The notes beneath the pieces are model-generated. The model saw only the letters and a program-made list of their open reading frames with translations. It searched no databases and was not told where the DNA came from. This document shows positions 26,001-35,393 of a DNA stretch of 64,000 nucleotides, piece by piece. Positions within the stretch are counted from its first letter, which is position 1; every line of letters starts with the position of its first letter. The stretch is from Paraburkholderia sp. DHOC27 (GTDB lineage Bacteria; Pseudomonadota; Gammaproteobacteria; Burkholderiales; Burkholderiaceae), in the NCBI RefSeq assembly GCF_003429005.1, contig NZ_QVQV01000002.1:186001-250000 (forward strand). Direction: 5' to 3'. The translations under genes were made by a program, and so were the position numbers.

Positions 26001-27413
26001 TCACGCCCTTCCCGTTTTGCGCACCGGCACGCTGCGCAAATCATGCAGGAACGTGTCTCGCCATACGCCGAGATCGTTCTTGCGCAGCGCCTCCATGTTG
26101 ATCTCATGCCGTCGCTGCCGCGCTTCGAGAGGCATGGACAGCGCGCGCTGCAAGGCCTCGCACATCCCCACCGCGTCATGCGGATTCACCAGCAGCGCGC
26201 CGCTCAGTTCCGCCGCCGCGCCGGCGAAGATGGACAGAACCAGCACGCCGGGATCGTCCGGATTCTGCGCAGCCACGTACTCCTTGGCAACCAGGTTCAT
26301 GCCATCGTGCAACGGCGTGACGAAGCCGATCTGCGACTCGCGAAACAGCGACATCAGCTTCCAGCGGTCGTAGCGCTGGTTCAGATAGCGGATCGGCGTG
26401 TAGTCGAGGCCCGAATAGCGGCCGTTGATTCGCCCTGCTTCATATTCGAGGTCCTGACGAATCTGCTGATAGGTCGCGACATCCGAACGCGTGGGCGGCG
26501 CAATCTGCACCAGCGTGACGTTGCCGCGCCACTCCGGCGAGCGCTCCAGCAGATGTTCGAAGGCACGAAACCGTTCCACCAGCCCCTTCGAATAGTCTAG
26601 CCGGTCCACGCTCATGATCAGCTTGCGGCCCTCCAGACTTTGCTTCAGGTCAAGCACGTGCTGACGGCTTTCGTAGCGCTCGGCCTGCTCGGCGATCTCA
26701 TCCGGAAACACGCCGATGCGGTACACGCCCGTGCGCAGCTTGCGGCCGAACGCTTCCGCTTCGCTCTTGCCGTCGCCGGTGGTGGAGACGCGGCCGCGCG
26801 CGTGGCGCACCAGGTAGTCGTGGAAAGCGAGTTCGTCGGTGGCAGTCTGAAAACCCAGCAGGTCGTAGCAGCACAGCGACTTCACCAGTTCTTCGTGCGG
26901 CGGGATGTTGAGCAGGATCTGCGGAGCGGGAAACGGAATATGCAGGAAGAAGCCGATGCGATTCGTCACGCCTTCCGCGCGTAGACTTTCGGCAAAGGGG
27001 ATGAGGTGATAGTCGTGTACCCAGATCACATCATCGGGTTCGAGCAGTTTGATGAGACGATGCGCGAGCCACGCATTGACGCGCCGGTAGCCGGCGTACT
27101 CCTCGCGCTCGTAGCGCGCGAGATCATTGCGGTAATGGAACACCGGCCACAGCGTGGCGTTCGAAAAGCCGCGGTAGTACTGGTCGTAGTCCTTGCGCGT
27201 GAGGCCAACGGTGGCGAAGGTCACCGCGCCGTCCTGCTCCAGCGTGGGGCCGGCATTGGCCACGGTCTCGCTGACCACGTCGCCGCTCCAGCCAAACCAC
27301 ACGCCACCCGCGTCCTTCAGCGCGCCGAACACGCCAACGGCGAGGCCGCCCGCCGATCCTTTGGTTTCGGTCGGCGTTGCGACCCGATTCGACACGACGA
27401 CCAAGCGGCCCAT
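26001..27413 (-). CDS. otsA: Trehalose-6-phosphate synthase
   Basis: GT20 enzyme joining UDP-glucose and glucose-6-phosphate to trehalose-6-phosphate for osmotic and desiccation tolerance. The start MGRLVVVSNRVATP leads to the phosphate-binding loop GSAGGLAVG; the central WVHDYHLIPFAESLR and the donor-site DGMNLVAKEYVA follow. Length of 470 residues is normal for the bacterial one-domain form. No trehalose-6-phosphate phosphatase (otsB) is next to it in this window. It lies upstream of the ATPase gene with a 154-base gap. Confidence 0.95.
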   Translation of the reverse strand: MGRLVVVSNRVATPTETKGSAGGLAVGVFGALKDAGGVWFGWSGDVVSETVANAGPTLEQDGAVTFATVGLTRKDYDQYYRGFSNATLWPVFHYRNDLARYEREEYAGYRRVNAWLAHRLIKLLEPDDVIWVHDYHLIPFAESLRAEGVTNRIGFFLHIPFPAPQILLNIPPHEELVKSLCCYDLLGFQTATDELAFHDYLVRHARGRVSTTGDGKSEAEAFGRKLRTGVYRIGVFPDEIAEQAERYESRQHVLDLKQSLEGRKLIMSVDRLDYSKGLVERFRAFEHLLERSPEWRGNVTLVQIAPPTRSDVATYQQIRQDLEYEAGRINGRYSGLDYTPIRYLNQRYDRWKLMSLFRESQIGFVTPLHDGMNLVAKEYVAAQNPDDPGVLVLSIFAGAAAELSGALLVNPHDAVGMCEALQRALSMPLEARQRRHEINMEALRKNDLGVWRDTFLHDLRSVPVRKTGRA

Positions 27414-27484
27414 GACTGCTGCCCTCCTCGCTGTGGATGACGCCTGCTGCTCGATGGCCGGCCTGCGTCCAGCGTCAAGCCAGC

Positions 27485-27841
27485 CTAGTCACTACTGCGG
27501 CACGGAAAGGCTTTGCCGAGACCCAGCGAGATCGCCGTGCTGGCGTTGTAGCCGGCGGCGTTCGGCGTTTCCGCGATGTACTTGCGCACCGCGTCCGTCA
27601 GTTGTTGCGAGCGGGCGTCGGGCGGCAGGCAAAAATATTGACCCACACGCGGACCGGTCGTTCCGCCAATTGCGTCAATGGTGTTGTAGATGCCGTCCGC
27701 CGCGCCTTCTATGTACGCCCCGCATGCGCTTCGTGAGGCCACGTCTGTTTTCTCGCACAGCTTGTTGAGGTCGCCCGCCGTGAACGCGGCTGCCGTGAGC
27801 GGTACGGCGAGTGCGCTGGCGCAAATCAAAACCCGCAGCAT
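27485..27841 (-). CDS. Rap1a/Tai-like small exported protein
   Basis: A 118-residue periplasmic protein with a signal peptide (MLRVLICASALAVPLTAAAF). The mature part follows the Rap1a/Tai pattern: T.GDLNKLCE, a Cys in RSACGAYIEGAADGI, then FCLPPDARSQQLTDAVRKYIAETP and a terminal AFPC, with four Cys able to form two disulphides. Named members of this family neutralise type VI secretion amidase effectors in the periplasm. No effector or T6SS gene is nearby, so here it may be an orphan immunity protein or have another role. AAGGA precedes the ATG. Confidence 0.75.
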   Translation of the reverse strand: MLRVLICASALAVPLTAAAFTAGDLNKLCEKTDVASRSACGAYIEGAADGIYNTIDAIGGTTGPRVGQYFCLPPDARSQQLTDAVRKYIAETPNAAGYNASTAISLGLGKAFPCRSSD

Positions 27842-27959
27842 GGTGATCCTTCCAGGTAATTATCGAGCGGTCTGATGCCGCATGGAAACGGCGCATCCCG
27901 AAGTGCGCCGTGACCGTTATTCTGCACTGTTTTACGGTGTGCGCGGCACACCGTCTGGC

Positions 27960-27995
27960 TTACTTCTGCGGCTGTTTTTACTTCTGCGGCTGTTG
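27960..27995. repeat. 18-bp tandem duplication at the ankyrin gene stop
   Basis: ttacttctgcggctgttt (27960-27977) is repeated as ttacttctgcggctgttg (27978-27995). The second copy contains the stop codon of the ankyrin gene, so the duplication repeats the last codons (QPQK-stop) just past the stop. Read on the minus strand, further cag/caa-rich repeats continue inside the gene to about 28030. Confidence 0.75.
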
Positions 27996-28826
27996 TTGCG
28001 ATTGTTGCGGCTGTTGCTGCGATTGTTGCATTCTGGCCGTCAAACCTTCGACCACATCGGGCGCCTTGTAGTGTTTGGCGAAGTCGAGCGCGTTCAGGCC
28101 GATCTGGTTTTTCACGTTCAGGTCCGCGCCGTTGTCGAGCAGCAGCTTGACCGTGGACACATGGTTGCCACGCGCGGCCATCATCAGCGGCGTGGTGCCG
28201 TTGGGTGAGCCGGCATCCACATAGGCCGAATGATCGAGCAGCAGCTTGACCACATCATCGTGACCGTTGGCTGCGGCGTAGTGCAGCGGCGCCCAGCCCT
28301 TCTTGTTGACCTCGGCGTCCTTCGAGATCAGCAACTGCACCATCGGCACGTCGCCGTTCAGCGCGGCCAGCATCATGGCGTTTTCGCCGGCCTTGTCTTC
28401 GATCTCGATGTTGGTCTTCGGATTGGCCACCAATGCGGCCGCCACCTGCTCCGATTTCTCGCGCGCCGCGAGCACCAGCAACGGCATGCCCTGGTCGTCG
28501 GTCATGTTGGGGTCCATGCCGTTCGCGAGCTGCTTGTTCACTTCCTTGATGTCGTCGAACTTGACGGCCTTGATCATGGTGTCGGCCGGGGTGGCGTGCG
28601 CGGGCACTGCCACCAGCGCTGCGCAGGCGAAACCGCTCGCCATTGCCACACGGGTCAAGCTGCGGCGCAGCGCCGAACGTCCACGAGCCGCTTGCGCGAG
28701 GAACGATACCGCGGAGGAAAACAGCGAAAACGCCGCGAAAGCCGCCCGGGCGTGCTCGTGGGTCGAATCGAGAGGTGAATCGAGGGGTGAATCAAACTGT
28801 GAAGCGTGCGTCAGTTCATTGCTCAT
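27978..28826 (-). CDS. Exported ankyrin repeat protein
   Basis: A 282-residue protein with an unusually long N-terminus (about 60 residues, including a duplicated SPLDSPLDS) before a signal-like helix (MASGFACAALVAVPAHA). About five ankyrin repeats follow, e.g. GWAPLHYAAANGHDDVVKLLLDHSA and GTTPLMMAARGNHVSTVKLLLDNGA. The tail is a Gln/Pro repeat (QQSQQQPQQSQQQPQK). An inner ATG at the signal-like helix may be an alternative start. It is probably periplasmic and binds a protein partner. It lies 52 bases after tatD on the same strand. Confidence 0.85.
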   Translation of the reverse strand: MSNELTHASQFDSPLDSPLDSTHEHARAAFAAFSLFSSAVSFLAQAARGRSALRRSLTRVAMASGFACAALVAVPAHATPADTMIKAVKFDDIKEVNKQLANGMDPNMTDDQGMPLLVLAAREKSEQVAAALVANPKTNIEIEDKAGENAMMLAALNGDVPMVQLLISKDAEVNKKGWAPLHYAAANGHDDVVKLLLDHSAYVDAGSPNGTTPLMMAARGNHVSTVKLLLDNGADLNVKNQIGLNALDFAKHYKAPDVVEGLTARMQQSQQQPQQSQQQPQK

Positions 28827-28878
28827 AATTGGCTTTAGGAATCGTCCCTATCCTGTTGATTATACTCAGTATCAACAT

Positions 28879-29679
28879 TCACACGCCAGCGGGCGCGGGA
28901 ATCTTGAAGAGCCGGAAGAAGTTCGCGGTGGTGGCCGCGGCCAGCGCCGCATCCGGCATCTCGCGTTGTTGCGCGATGAAGCGTCCGACATAACTTACGT
29001 ACGCAGGTTCATTCGGCTTGCCCCGATACGGCACCGGCGCCAGATACGGCGAATCGGTTTCGATCAGCAAACGCTCGAGCGGCACGCGCCGCGCGACGTC
29101 CTGAACCTCGGTCGCGCTCTTGAACGTGACGATACCCGATAGCGAAATGTAAAAATTCTGCGCGAGTGCCTGTTCGGCGATGGCCCACGGCTCGGTGAAG
29201 CAGTGCATCACACCGCCGGGTCCGCTGGCTCCACCGGCCCGCTCCTCGGCCATGATCCGCAAAGTGTCTTCCGACGACGAGCGGGTGTGGATGATGAGCG
29301 GTTTGCCAGTGGCATGCGCCGCGCGGATGTGGGTGCGAAAGCGCTCGCGCTGCCATTCCATGTCCGCAATGGTGCGGCCTTCCAGACGGTAGTAGTCAAG
29401 GCCGGTCTCGCCGATGGCGACCACCTTGGGGTGTTCGGCCAGCTCGACCAGTTCGGCCACGCTCGGCTCCTGCGCGTCCTCGTGGTCCGGATGCACGCCC
29501 ACGGACGCATACACGTTGTCGTACGCCTCGGCCACGGCCAGCACCGAGGGCAAGCTTTCGAGGTCCACGGACACGCACAGCGCATGCGTGACCGAATGGC
29601 TGCGCATGTTCTTGATCACCTGTGGCAGGCGGTCGCCGAGGCCTTCGAAATTGATGTGGCAGTGAGAATCGACAAACAT
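28879..29679 (-). CDS. TatD family metal-dependent hydrolase
   Basis: A 266-residue TIM-barrel phosphodiesterase/DNase. It has the first metal motif FVDSHCHINF, GVHPDHED, the central IGETGLDYYRLEG, the IHTRSSSEDTLRI His, and the C-terminal LIETDSPYLAPVPYRGKPNEP; all metal ligands are present. It fits the DNA-repair or quality-control nuclease group YcfH/TatD. ATG 29679 begins the conserved FVDSH; the open frame to 29727 is not supported. It follows the holB/GNAT block and precedes the ankyrin gene, a common order in Burkholderia. Confidence 0.93.
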   Translation of the reverse strand: MFVDSHCHINFEGLGDRLPQVIKNMRSHSVTHALCVSVDLESLPSVLAVAEAYDNVYASVGVHPDHEDAQEPSVAELVELAEHPKVVAIGETGLDYYRLEGRTIADMEWQRERFRTHIRAAHATGKPLIIHTRSSSEDTLRIMAEERAGGASGPGGVMHCFTEPWAIAEQALAQNFYISLSGIVTFKSATEVQDVARRVPLERLLIETDSPYLAPVPYRGKPNEPAYVSYVGRFIAQQREMPDAALAAATTANFFRLFKIPAPAGV

Positions 29680-29836
29680 GGTGATGTCCTGCAATGAATC
29701 GGATGAGGGTTCGAGGTGGTTATGCAAGCCTGCGTGTCCGAAGGCGCGTTGCCTGTTTCAGCGCACCACGCTCAATGCCTTGCGCTGTGCCTTTCAGCAT
29801 GGATTTCAGCGCGTGTTCCAGCTACCAGCCCGGCTT

Positions 29837-30346
29837 TTACGCGCGCGCGGTGTCGAGCCGCAAGCCCAGAATGACCAGGTCACGCTCGATGCCGTCCAGC
29901 ACCGCCACGCGCGGCAAGGTCCCCCAGGCGGTAAAGCCGAAGTGACGGAAGAGCCGCATGCTCGCTTCATTGTGGCCGAAAACAAAGCCCAATACCGTGT
30001 CGATGCCGAGTCCCGGCGCAGCCGCCAGCGCAGCGGTCAGCAGTTGCTTGCCGAGCCCCTTGCCGCGCGCGCGCTCGTCCAGATAGATGCTCACTTCGGC
30101 AGTGCGCAGATAGGCCGGGCGTCCATAGAAATCGGAAAAGCTCAGCCACGCGATCACCTGGCCGGCGTCTTCCACCACCCACAGCGGGCGCTTGTGCGGC
30201 CCATGCGCGTGAAACCAGGCAAGGCGGCTTTCGACGCTCACCGGCTCCAGGTCGGCGGTCACGAGGCGCGACGGCACCGTGGAGTTATAGATGGCGACGA
30301 TGGCAGGCAGGTCGTCGAGGGTAGCGTCGCGGTACGAAAGGCTCAT
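29837..30346 (-). CDS. GNAT N-acetyltransferase (phosphinothricin acetyltransferase-like)
   Basis: A 169-residue acetyltransferase. The start [21 protein letters not shown] and the segment [21 protein letters not shown] are typical of the Pat/MnaT group. The acetyl-CoA loop is [10 protein letters not shown], followed by [19 protein letters not shown]. It would acetylate small amino compounds such as methionine sulphone or phosphinothricin, but the substrate is not certain. An upstream in-frame ATG (30382) is possible; neither start has a strong ribosome site. Confidence 0.88.
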   Translation of the reverse strand: MSLSYRDATLDDLPAIVAIYNSTVPSRLVTADLEPVSVESRLAWFHAHGPHKRPLWVVEDAGQVIAWLSFSDFYGRPAYLRTAEVSIYLDERARGKGLGKQLLTAALAAAPGLGIDTVLGFVFGHNEASMRLFRHFGFTAWGTLPRVAVLDGIERDLVILGLRLDTARA

Positions 30347-30414
30347 GGTGTTCTGTGGATCAAACGTGAATGACGAAGGCAAAGGTGTACGAGCGGTTCA
30401 AACGGGCTGCGGGT

Positions 30415-30450
30415 GCTGGTGGCCGCGAGTGGCCCTGAGTGGCCACCAGC
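30415..30450 (-). repeat. Hairpin between holB and the GNAT gene
   Basis: gctggtggcc (30415-30424) pairs perfectly with ggccaccagc (30441-30450) across a 16-base loop. It lies about 50 bases past the holB stop. There is no T run, so it may be a weak terminator or an RNA-stabilising structure. Confidence 0.45.
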
Positions 30451-30498
30451 GGTTGCGAGCGGTTAAAGGCAGTCGCGAAGACCAGCTACGCAATCCTC

Positions 30499-31533
30499 TC
30501 ACCCAAACAGCGCGCGATAACCAATAAACAGTTCTTCAAAGACGAGCCGGGCGTTGAGCGGATGATTTTCGACCGCCCGCTGGCGCGTCACTGTCTTGAT
30601 GAAGCGGGCAAAGGCACTGGCATCGGCCTCCCCAGCGCAGCGGGCCAGCGCACTCGCGGCCTGCGGAAAGTAGCGCGGCGTGCCGGCCGTGCGTTGCGCG
30701 AGCAGATCGTACAGCCAGCGCTGCAACCAGCCCAGCACGAGCGGCACGGGCAGTTTTTGCAGCGTCTCGGCGCACGCAAAGGCGTCGCAGTTCGCACCGG
30801 CGGCGAGTTGCTTGAGGGTCCAGTCACGCAGCGCGCGGTTGTCGTCGCTGGCGAGCGCAAGTGCGGCGAGCGGCGCGCCGCCTGCTTCGGCGAGCAGTGC
30901 CGGCGCCTCGGCCACGCCTTGCGCGGTGAGCCAGGCGGTGGCGACGTCCGCCGCCGGTGCCGTCATCGGCCATTGGCGGCAGCGGCTGATGATGGTGGGC
31001 AACAGCCGGTCGATGCGAGCCGACACCAGCAGGAACACCACACCCGCGGGCGGCTCCTCGAGGGTCTTCAGCAAGGCGTTGGCCGCGGCGACATTGAGCG
31101 CCTCGGCCGGCGCCAGCACGACCACCCGCGCACCACCACGGTGCGAGCCGACGCCGCAGAAATCCAGCAGCGCCCGCACCTGTTCGATCTTGATTTCCTT
31201 GCTGGGGGTTTTGGTCTTCTTGCCCTCGTCGGCGTCAGCCTTGTCCGCCTTTTCGTCGGCAGCCGTGTTCAGGCCCGCTTCGGCCGCGAGCGCCTCGGGC
31301 ACCACGATCCGGTAATCCGGATGATTGCCCTGCACGAACCAGGTACAGGCCGCGCAGGCGCCGCACGGCTCGCCGTTGTCGCGCTGTGCCTCGCACAGCA
31401 GCCCTTGCGCGAGGTGCTGCGCAAAGCGCAGTTTGCCGATGCCCGCCTGCCCATGCAGCAGCAACGCATGCGGCCAGTGCGCGCGCAACTGTTGCAGACG
31501 GTTCCAGTCATCGGCTTGCCACGGATAAATCAT
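30499..31533 (-). CDS. holB: DNA polymerase III delta' subunit
   Basis: Clamp-loader subunit of 344 residues. MIYPWQADDWNRLQQL leads to the P-loop-like HGQAGIGKLRFAQHLAQGLLC. The zinc-binding Cys cluster CGACAACTWFVQGNHPD is complete, and the sensor region EALNVAAANALLKTLEEPP is typical. A charged insertion (DEKADKADADEGKKTKTPSK, about residue 95-115) is longer than in E. coli HolB. It follows tmk by 130 bases on the same strand, the order usual in proteobacteria. Confidence 0.95.
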   Translation of the reverse strand: MIYPWQADDWNRLQQLRAHWPHALLLHGQAGIGKLRFAQHLAQGLLCEAQRDNGEPCGACAACTWFVQGNHPDYRIVVPEALAAEAGLNTAADEKADKADADEGKKTKTPSKEIKIEQVRALLDFCGVGSHRGGARVVVLAPAEALNVAAANALLKTLEEPPAGVVFLLVSARIDRLLPTIISRCRQWPMTAPAADVATAWLTAQGVAEAPALLAEAGGAPLAALALASDDNRALRDWTLKQLAAGANCDAFACAETLQKLPVPLVLGWLQRWLYDLLAQRTAGTPRYFPQAASALARCAGEADASAFARFIKTVTRQRAVENHPLNARLVFEELFIGYRALFG

Positions 31534-31663
31534 TGTTTGTCTTTTAAATCAATGGATTGAAGGCGATCTTTAAAGCACTCTATGCGATTTGCCGAGACTC
31601 TTGACCCAAGCCACGCAAGCGCCGCTGCAAAGCGTCATGAGCCGCGCTTATATTTCTTGAAAA

Positions 31664-32287
31664 TCATAACGTTGAGATCAAATCCTCAAGTCGTTTCTGA
31701 ATTTCGGGGATGCTCTGCGAAGAGTCAATGATAACGAACCGGTACGGCGCCTCTTCCGCCCGGCGCAGATATTCGGCGCGCGTGCGGGTGAAAAATGCAT
31801 CCGACTCGCTCTCGAAGCGGTCCGGTTCACGGGTCGCGCTGCGCCGCTCGCTCGCCGTGTCCGGCGGGATGTCGAACAGCAGCGTCAGATCCGGCTGGAA
31901 ACCGCCCTGCACCCAGCGCTCCAGCGCTTCGAGCTTGTCGCGCGGCAAGCCGCGGCCGCCGCCCTGGTAGGCGAAGGTGGCATCGGTGAAGCGGTCCGAG
32001 AGCACCCAGTCGCCCCGCGCGAGCGCCGGCTCGATCACTTCGGCCAGATGCTCGCGGCGCGCGGCGAACATCAGCAGCGCCTCGGTTTCGAGATCCATCT
32101 TCTGATGCAGGAGGATTTCGCGCAGCGACTCGCCGAGACCCGTGCCGCCCGGCTCGCGCGTCATGACGACCGAGCGGCCGCCCGCGGCGATGTGTTGTTC
32201 GAGGCGCTCGCGAAACCACGCGAGATGGGTGGTCTTGCCCGCGCCGTCAATGCCTTCGAACGTGATGAATTTGCCCCGCGCCATCAT
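31664..32287 (-). CDS. tmk: Thymidylate kinase
   Basis: dTMP kinase of 207 residues making dTDP for DNA synthesis. P-loop [13 protein letters not shown] (about 9-21), the DR motif in [20 protein letters not shown] and the lid region [16 protein letters not shown] are present. The ATG overlaps the mltG stop (ATGATG; the first gives a 4-base overlap), so translation is coupled to mltG. No unusual features were seen. Confidence 0.96.
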   Translation of the reverse strand: MMARGKFITFEGIDGAGKTTHLAWFRERLEQHIAAGGRSVVMTREPGGTGLGESLREILLHQKMDLETEALLMFAARREHLAEVIEPALARGDWVLSDRFTDATFAYQGGGRGLPRDKLEALERWVQGGFQPDLTLLFDIPPDTASERRSATREPDRFESESDAFFTRTRAEYLRRAEEAPYRFVIIDSSQSIPEIQKRLEDLISTL

Positions 32288-33294
32288 TGTCCTCGGATGT
32301 ATTTGTCGACGGCCTTGTTGTGATCGCCGAGCGTGTCAGAAAAAATGCTGCTGCCGTCGCCGCGCGACACGAAGTACAGCGCGGTGCTTTGGGCTGGATT
32401 GAGCGCCGCCTGCAGCGACGCCACCCCCGGTAGTGAGATCGGCGTTGGCGGCAAGCCCATCCGGGTATAGGTATTGTAGGGAGTGTCCGCCAGCAGATCG
32501 CGCTTGCGCAGATGCCCCGTATAGCCGTCGCCCATGCCGTAGATTACGGTGGGATCGGTTTGCAGCGGCATGCCCACGCGCAGCCGGTTGGCGAACACGG
32601 CGGCCACCATCGGCCGGTCCGAAGGCTTGCCGGTTTCCTTTTCGATGATCGAAGCCATCGTCAACGCGTCATACGGTGTCTTGTACGGCAGACCCGGCGC
32701 ACGCCCGAGCCACGCCTCGTCGAGCCGCTCGCGCATCAGATGATAGGCGCGGCGATACACGTCGAGGTCGCTGGTGTTCTTGTCGAACAGGTACGTGTCC
32801 GGGAAGAACAGCCCTTCGCCGTTGCCGATCGAAGCCTCCGGCGCGCCGATCGCGCTCAGCACGTCGGCGTCGCTCATCCCCGCCGTGTCGTGCTTGAGCG
32901 CGGGGTTGGCATCCAGCTCCGCGCGCATGTGTTTGAAGGTCCAGCCTTCGATGATGGTCGCCACGTATTCGTTGACGTCGCCGCGCGCGAGCTTCTGCAA
33001 CACCTCGTAAGGCGTCACGCCGCTCTTGAATTCGTAGTTGCCGGACTTGAGCTGGCTTTGCAGGCCGAGCAGGCGCGTCATGATGACGAACAGTTCCGCT
33101 TCGACCGGCACGCCGCCGCGATTCAGTTGCAGGGTGACGCTGCGCAGGCTGCTATGGGGTTTGACGGTGACGTCGAGTTGCGGCGGGCTCAGATCGAGCG
33201 GGGCGTTGGCCCAGTGATATCCACCAGCAATAGCAGCTCCGGCCAGCGCCACGACAACGGTGCCGGCAATGAGACATTTCTTCAGAAGGGACAT
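32284..33294 (-). CDS. mltG: Endolytic murein transglycosylase MltG
   Basis: Inner-membrane lytic transglycosylase of 336 residues (YceG family) that is thought to cut nascent peptidoglycan and end strand growth. A single N-terminal helix ([20 protein letters not shown]) anchors it. The catalytic region has [43 protein letters not shown], with the catalytic Glu in the EKE part, then the [18 protein letters not shown] motif. It heads the mltG-tmk-holB transcript and is divergent from ygfZ across 77 bases. Confidence 0.95.
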   Translation of the reverse strand: MSLLKKCLIAGTVVVALAGAAIAGGYHWANAPLDLSPPQLDVTVKPHSSLRSVTLQLNRGGVPVEAELFVIMTRLLGLQSQLKSGNYEFKSGVTPYEVLQKLARGDVNEYVATIIEGWTFKHMRAELDANPALKHDTAGMSDADVLSAIGAPEASIGNGEGLFFPDTYLFDKNTSDLDVYRRAYHLMRERLDEAWLGRAPGLPYKTPYDALTMASIIEKETGKPSDRPMVAAVFANRLRVGMPLQTDPTVIYGMGDGYTGHLRKRDLLADTPYNTYTRMGLPPTPISLPGVASLQAALNPAQSTALYFVSRGDGSSIFSDTLGDHNKAVDKYIRGQ

Positions 33295-33319
33295 GGAAAC
33301 ATGCGTGTGTTGAAGTCCA

Positions 33320-33325
33320 TATAAT
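33320..33325 (+). promoter_or_regulatory. Candidate -10 box for ygfZ
   Basis: A perfect tataat lies 47 bases before the ygfZ ATG in the 77-base divergent gap with mltG. The -35 is poor. The same AT-rich patch reads tattat on the minus strand and may serve mltG too. Confidence 0.4.
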
Positions 33326-33371
33326 ACTTGTTTGCCCTAGCTAAAGTCAGAATTGACTGCTCTGTGAATCC

Positions 33372-34424
33372 ATGACTGCACCGCTCGCATCTGCTTCCGG
33401 CCCTGCCGCCGCTGCCGCACCGGCCACGCTCCCTCTGCTGGCGCGTCCCGCGCGCGAGGAATTCGACGCTGTCAGCGGGTCCGGCGCGTACATGTTGCTC
33501 ACGCAGTTCGGCGTGATCGACGCGAACGGCGACGACGCGGCCAGCTTCCTGCACGGCCAGCTCACCAACGACACCCAGCATCTGGATGCGGCCAGCGCAC
33601 GCCTGTCGGGCTACTGTTCGCCCAAGGGGCGTCTGCTGGCGTCGTTTCTGAGCTGGCGCAGCGGCGAGACGATCCGCCTGCTGTTGTCGAAAGACGTGCA
33701 GGCCGCTGTGCAGAAGCGCCTCTCCATGTTCGTGCTGCGCGCCAAGGCGAAGCTCACGGACGCGAGCAGCGAGCTGGCGGTCGTGGGGCTGGCCGGTGAC
33801 GTGCGCAAGGCGCTCTCGGGCGTGTTCGATGCACTGCCCGACGGCGTGCATGTGAAGGTGGACGCGCCGGCGGGTTCGCTGATCCGCGTACCGGATGCGC
33901 TCGGCAAGCTGCGCTATCTGTGGATCGGGCCGAAGGCAGAAGTCGAAGCACGTCTGCCGCAACTGGATGGCAAGCTCGCGCGCGTGTCGGCGGCGGTGTG
34001 GGACTGGCTAGACATTCGGGCCGGCGAGCCGCGCATCACCCAGCCGGTGGTCGAGCAGTTCGTCCCGCAGATGGTCAACTTCGACGTGCTGGGTGGCGTG
34101 AATTTCCGCAAGGGCTGCTATCCGGGGCAAGAGGTCGTGGCGCGCAGCCAGTATCGCGGCACCATCAAGCGGCGCGCCTCGCTTGCCAACGTGGCCGGTG
34201 AACTGGACACCGTGAAGGCCGGCGCGGAACTGTTCCACTCCGATGATCCGGGGCAGCCTTGCGGCATGGTGGTCAATGCGGCCTCAGCGCCGGAAGGCGG
34301 CGTGGACGTGCTGGTCGAGGTGAAGCTCGCGGCGCTGACCAGTGGCTCGATTCACCTGGGCGCAGCCGACGGACCGGCCCTGACCTTCCTGCCGCTGCCG
34401 TACGCGCTGCCGGCCGAGGTCTGA
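33372..34424 (+). CDS. ygfZ: Folate-binding YgfZ/GcvT-like protein
   Basis: A 350-residue tetrahydrofolate-binding protein that helps assemble or repair certain iron-sulphur enzymes. It has the conserved FLHGQLTNDTQHL region near residue 57 and the signature KGCYPGQEVVARSQYRG with its essential Cys. An Ala-rich N-terminal extension precedes the fold. It starts a rightward pair with the NRDE gene (60-base gap). Confidence 0.94.
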   Translation: MTAPLASASGPAAAAAPATLPLLARPAREEFDAVSGSGAYMLLTQFGVIDANGDDAASFLHGQLTNDTQHLDAASARLSGYCSPKGRLLASFLSWRSGETIRLLLSKDVQAAVQKRLSMFVLRAKAKLTDASSELAVVGLAGDVRKALSGVFDALPDGVHVKVDAPAGSLIRVPDALGKLRYLWIGPKAEVEARLPQLDGKLARVSAAVWDWLDIRAGEPRITQPVVEQFVPQMVNFDVLGGVNFRKGCYPGQEVVARSQYRGTIKRRASLANVAGELDTVKAGAELFHSDDPGQPCGMVVNAASAPEGGVDVLVEVKLAALTSGSIHLGAADGPALTFLPLPYALPAEV

Positions 34425-34484
34425 TTCACGAGCGGCCGTGCGCCGCTCTCCCTGCTGCATGCCGCCCCGGGAGATTGCCCCTCG

Positions 34485-35345
34485 ATGTGTCTGATCGTTT
34501 TCGACTGGCGGCCCGACGCGCTCGACGCTCCGCTCTTCACGCTGGCCGCCAATCGCGACGAATTCTTCCGCCGCACGGCCGAGCCGATGCACTGGTGGTC
34601 CGACGCGCCGGGTGTGCTGGCCGGACGCGATCTGGTGGGCGGCGGCGCGTGGCTCGGCATGACGCGCGGCGGCCGTTTCGCCGCGCTGACGAACTACCGC
34701 GCGCCGCACGAGATGCGTGCCGATGCGCCGACCCGTGGCACGCTGGTGAGCAACTGGCTGACAGGTGCGCTCTCCACACCGGATGTGCCACTCGATTCGC
34801 CGCTGGCTTATCTCGAGCGGGTGGCGCGCGATGGCGCGATCTACAACGGCTTCAATCTGTTGATCGGCGACTGGTCGCGCCGTGAACTCGCCTGGTACTG
34901 CAACCGGTCGTCCGCTGCACCGACGCTGCTCGAAAGCGGCACGCACGGCATCTCCAATGCGGTGCTCGACACGGCCTGGCCCAAGCTCGTGCGCAAGCGC
35001 GCCGAGTTGCGCGCACTGCTCGAAGGCGACGCCCTTGCGCCGCTCGAAAGCCTCGTTGACCTGATGCGCGACCCGCGCCTTGCGCGCGACGATGAGTTGC
35101 CATCCACCGGAATTCCGCTGGAACGCGAGCGGGTGTTGTCGGCGGCGTTTATCGAATCGCCGGAGTACGGCACGCGCGGCACGACTGCGTTGCGCGTGCT
35201 GGCCGGTGGCAAAGATGAGTCCGACGCCGCGGGCAGCGCGACCCTGCGCGCGTCGGTGCTCGAACGCAGCGATGACAACGGCTCGCATCGCGTGGTGCGG
35301 CCGGGCAATTTCGAGCGCAGCTTCGCGTTCAAGATCGAAGGCTGA
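34485..35345 (+). CDS. NRDE (TANGO2) family protein
   Basis: A 286-residue protein beginning MCLIVFDWRPD with the family-defining NRDEFF near residue 24 and, further on, GRDLVGGGAWLGM and GRFAALTNYR. The Cys2 after the initiator Met suggests an N-terminal nucleophile arrangement. Eukaryotic TANGO2 is linked to haem trafficking; bacterial roles are not settled. It follows ygfZ on the same strand, which makes co-expression likely. Confidence 0.9.
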   Translation: MCLIVFDWRPDALDAPLFTLAANRDEFFRRTAEPMHWWSDAPGVLAGRDLVGGGAWLGMTRGGRFAALTNYRAPHEMRADAPTRGTLVSNWLTGALSTPDVPLDSPLAYLERVARDGAIYNGFNLLIGDWSRRELAWYCNRSSAAPTLLESGTHGISNAVLDTAWPKLVRKRAELRALLEGDALAPLESLVDLMRDPRLARDDELPSTGIPLERERVLSAAFIESPEYGTRGTTALRVLAGGKDESDAAGSATLRASVLERSDDNGSHRVVRPGNFERSFAFKIEG

Positions 35346-35393
35346 GCGGCGAGCGTTTGCTGCGAGCGCCTTCAGCGCTGCGCACTCTTGCGG

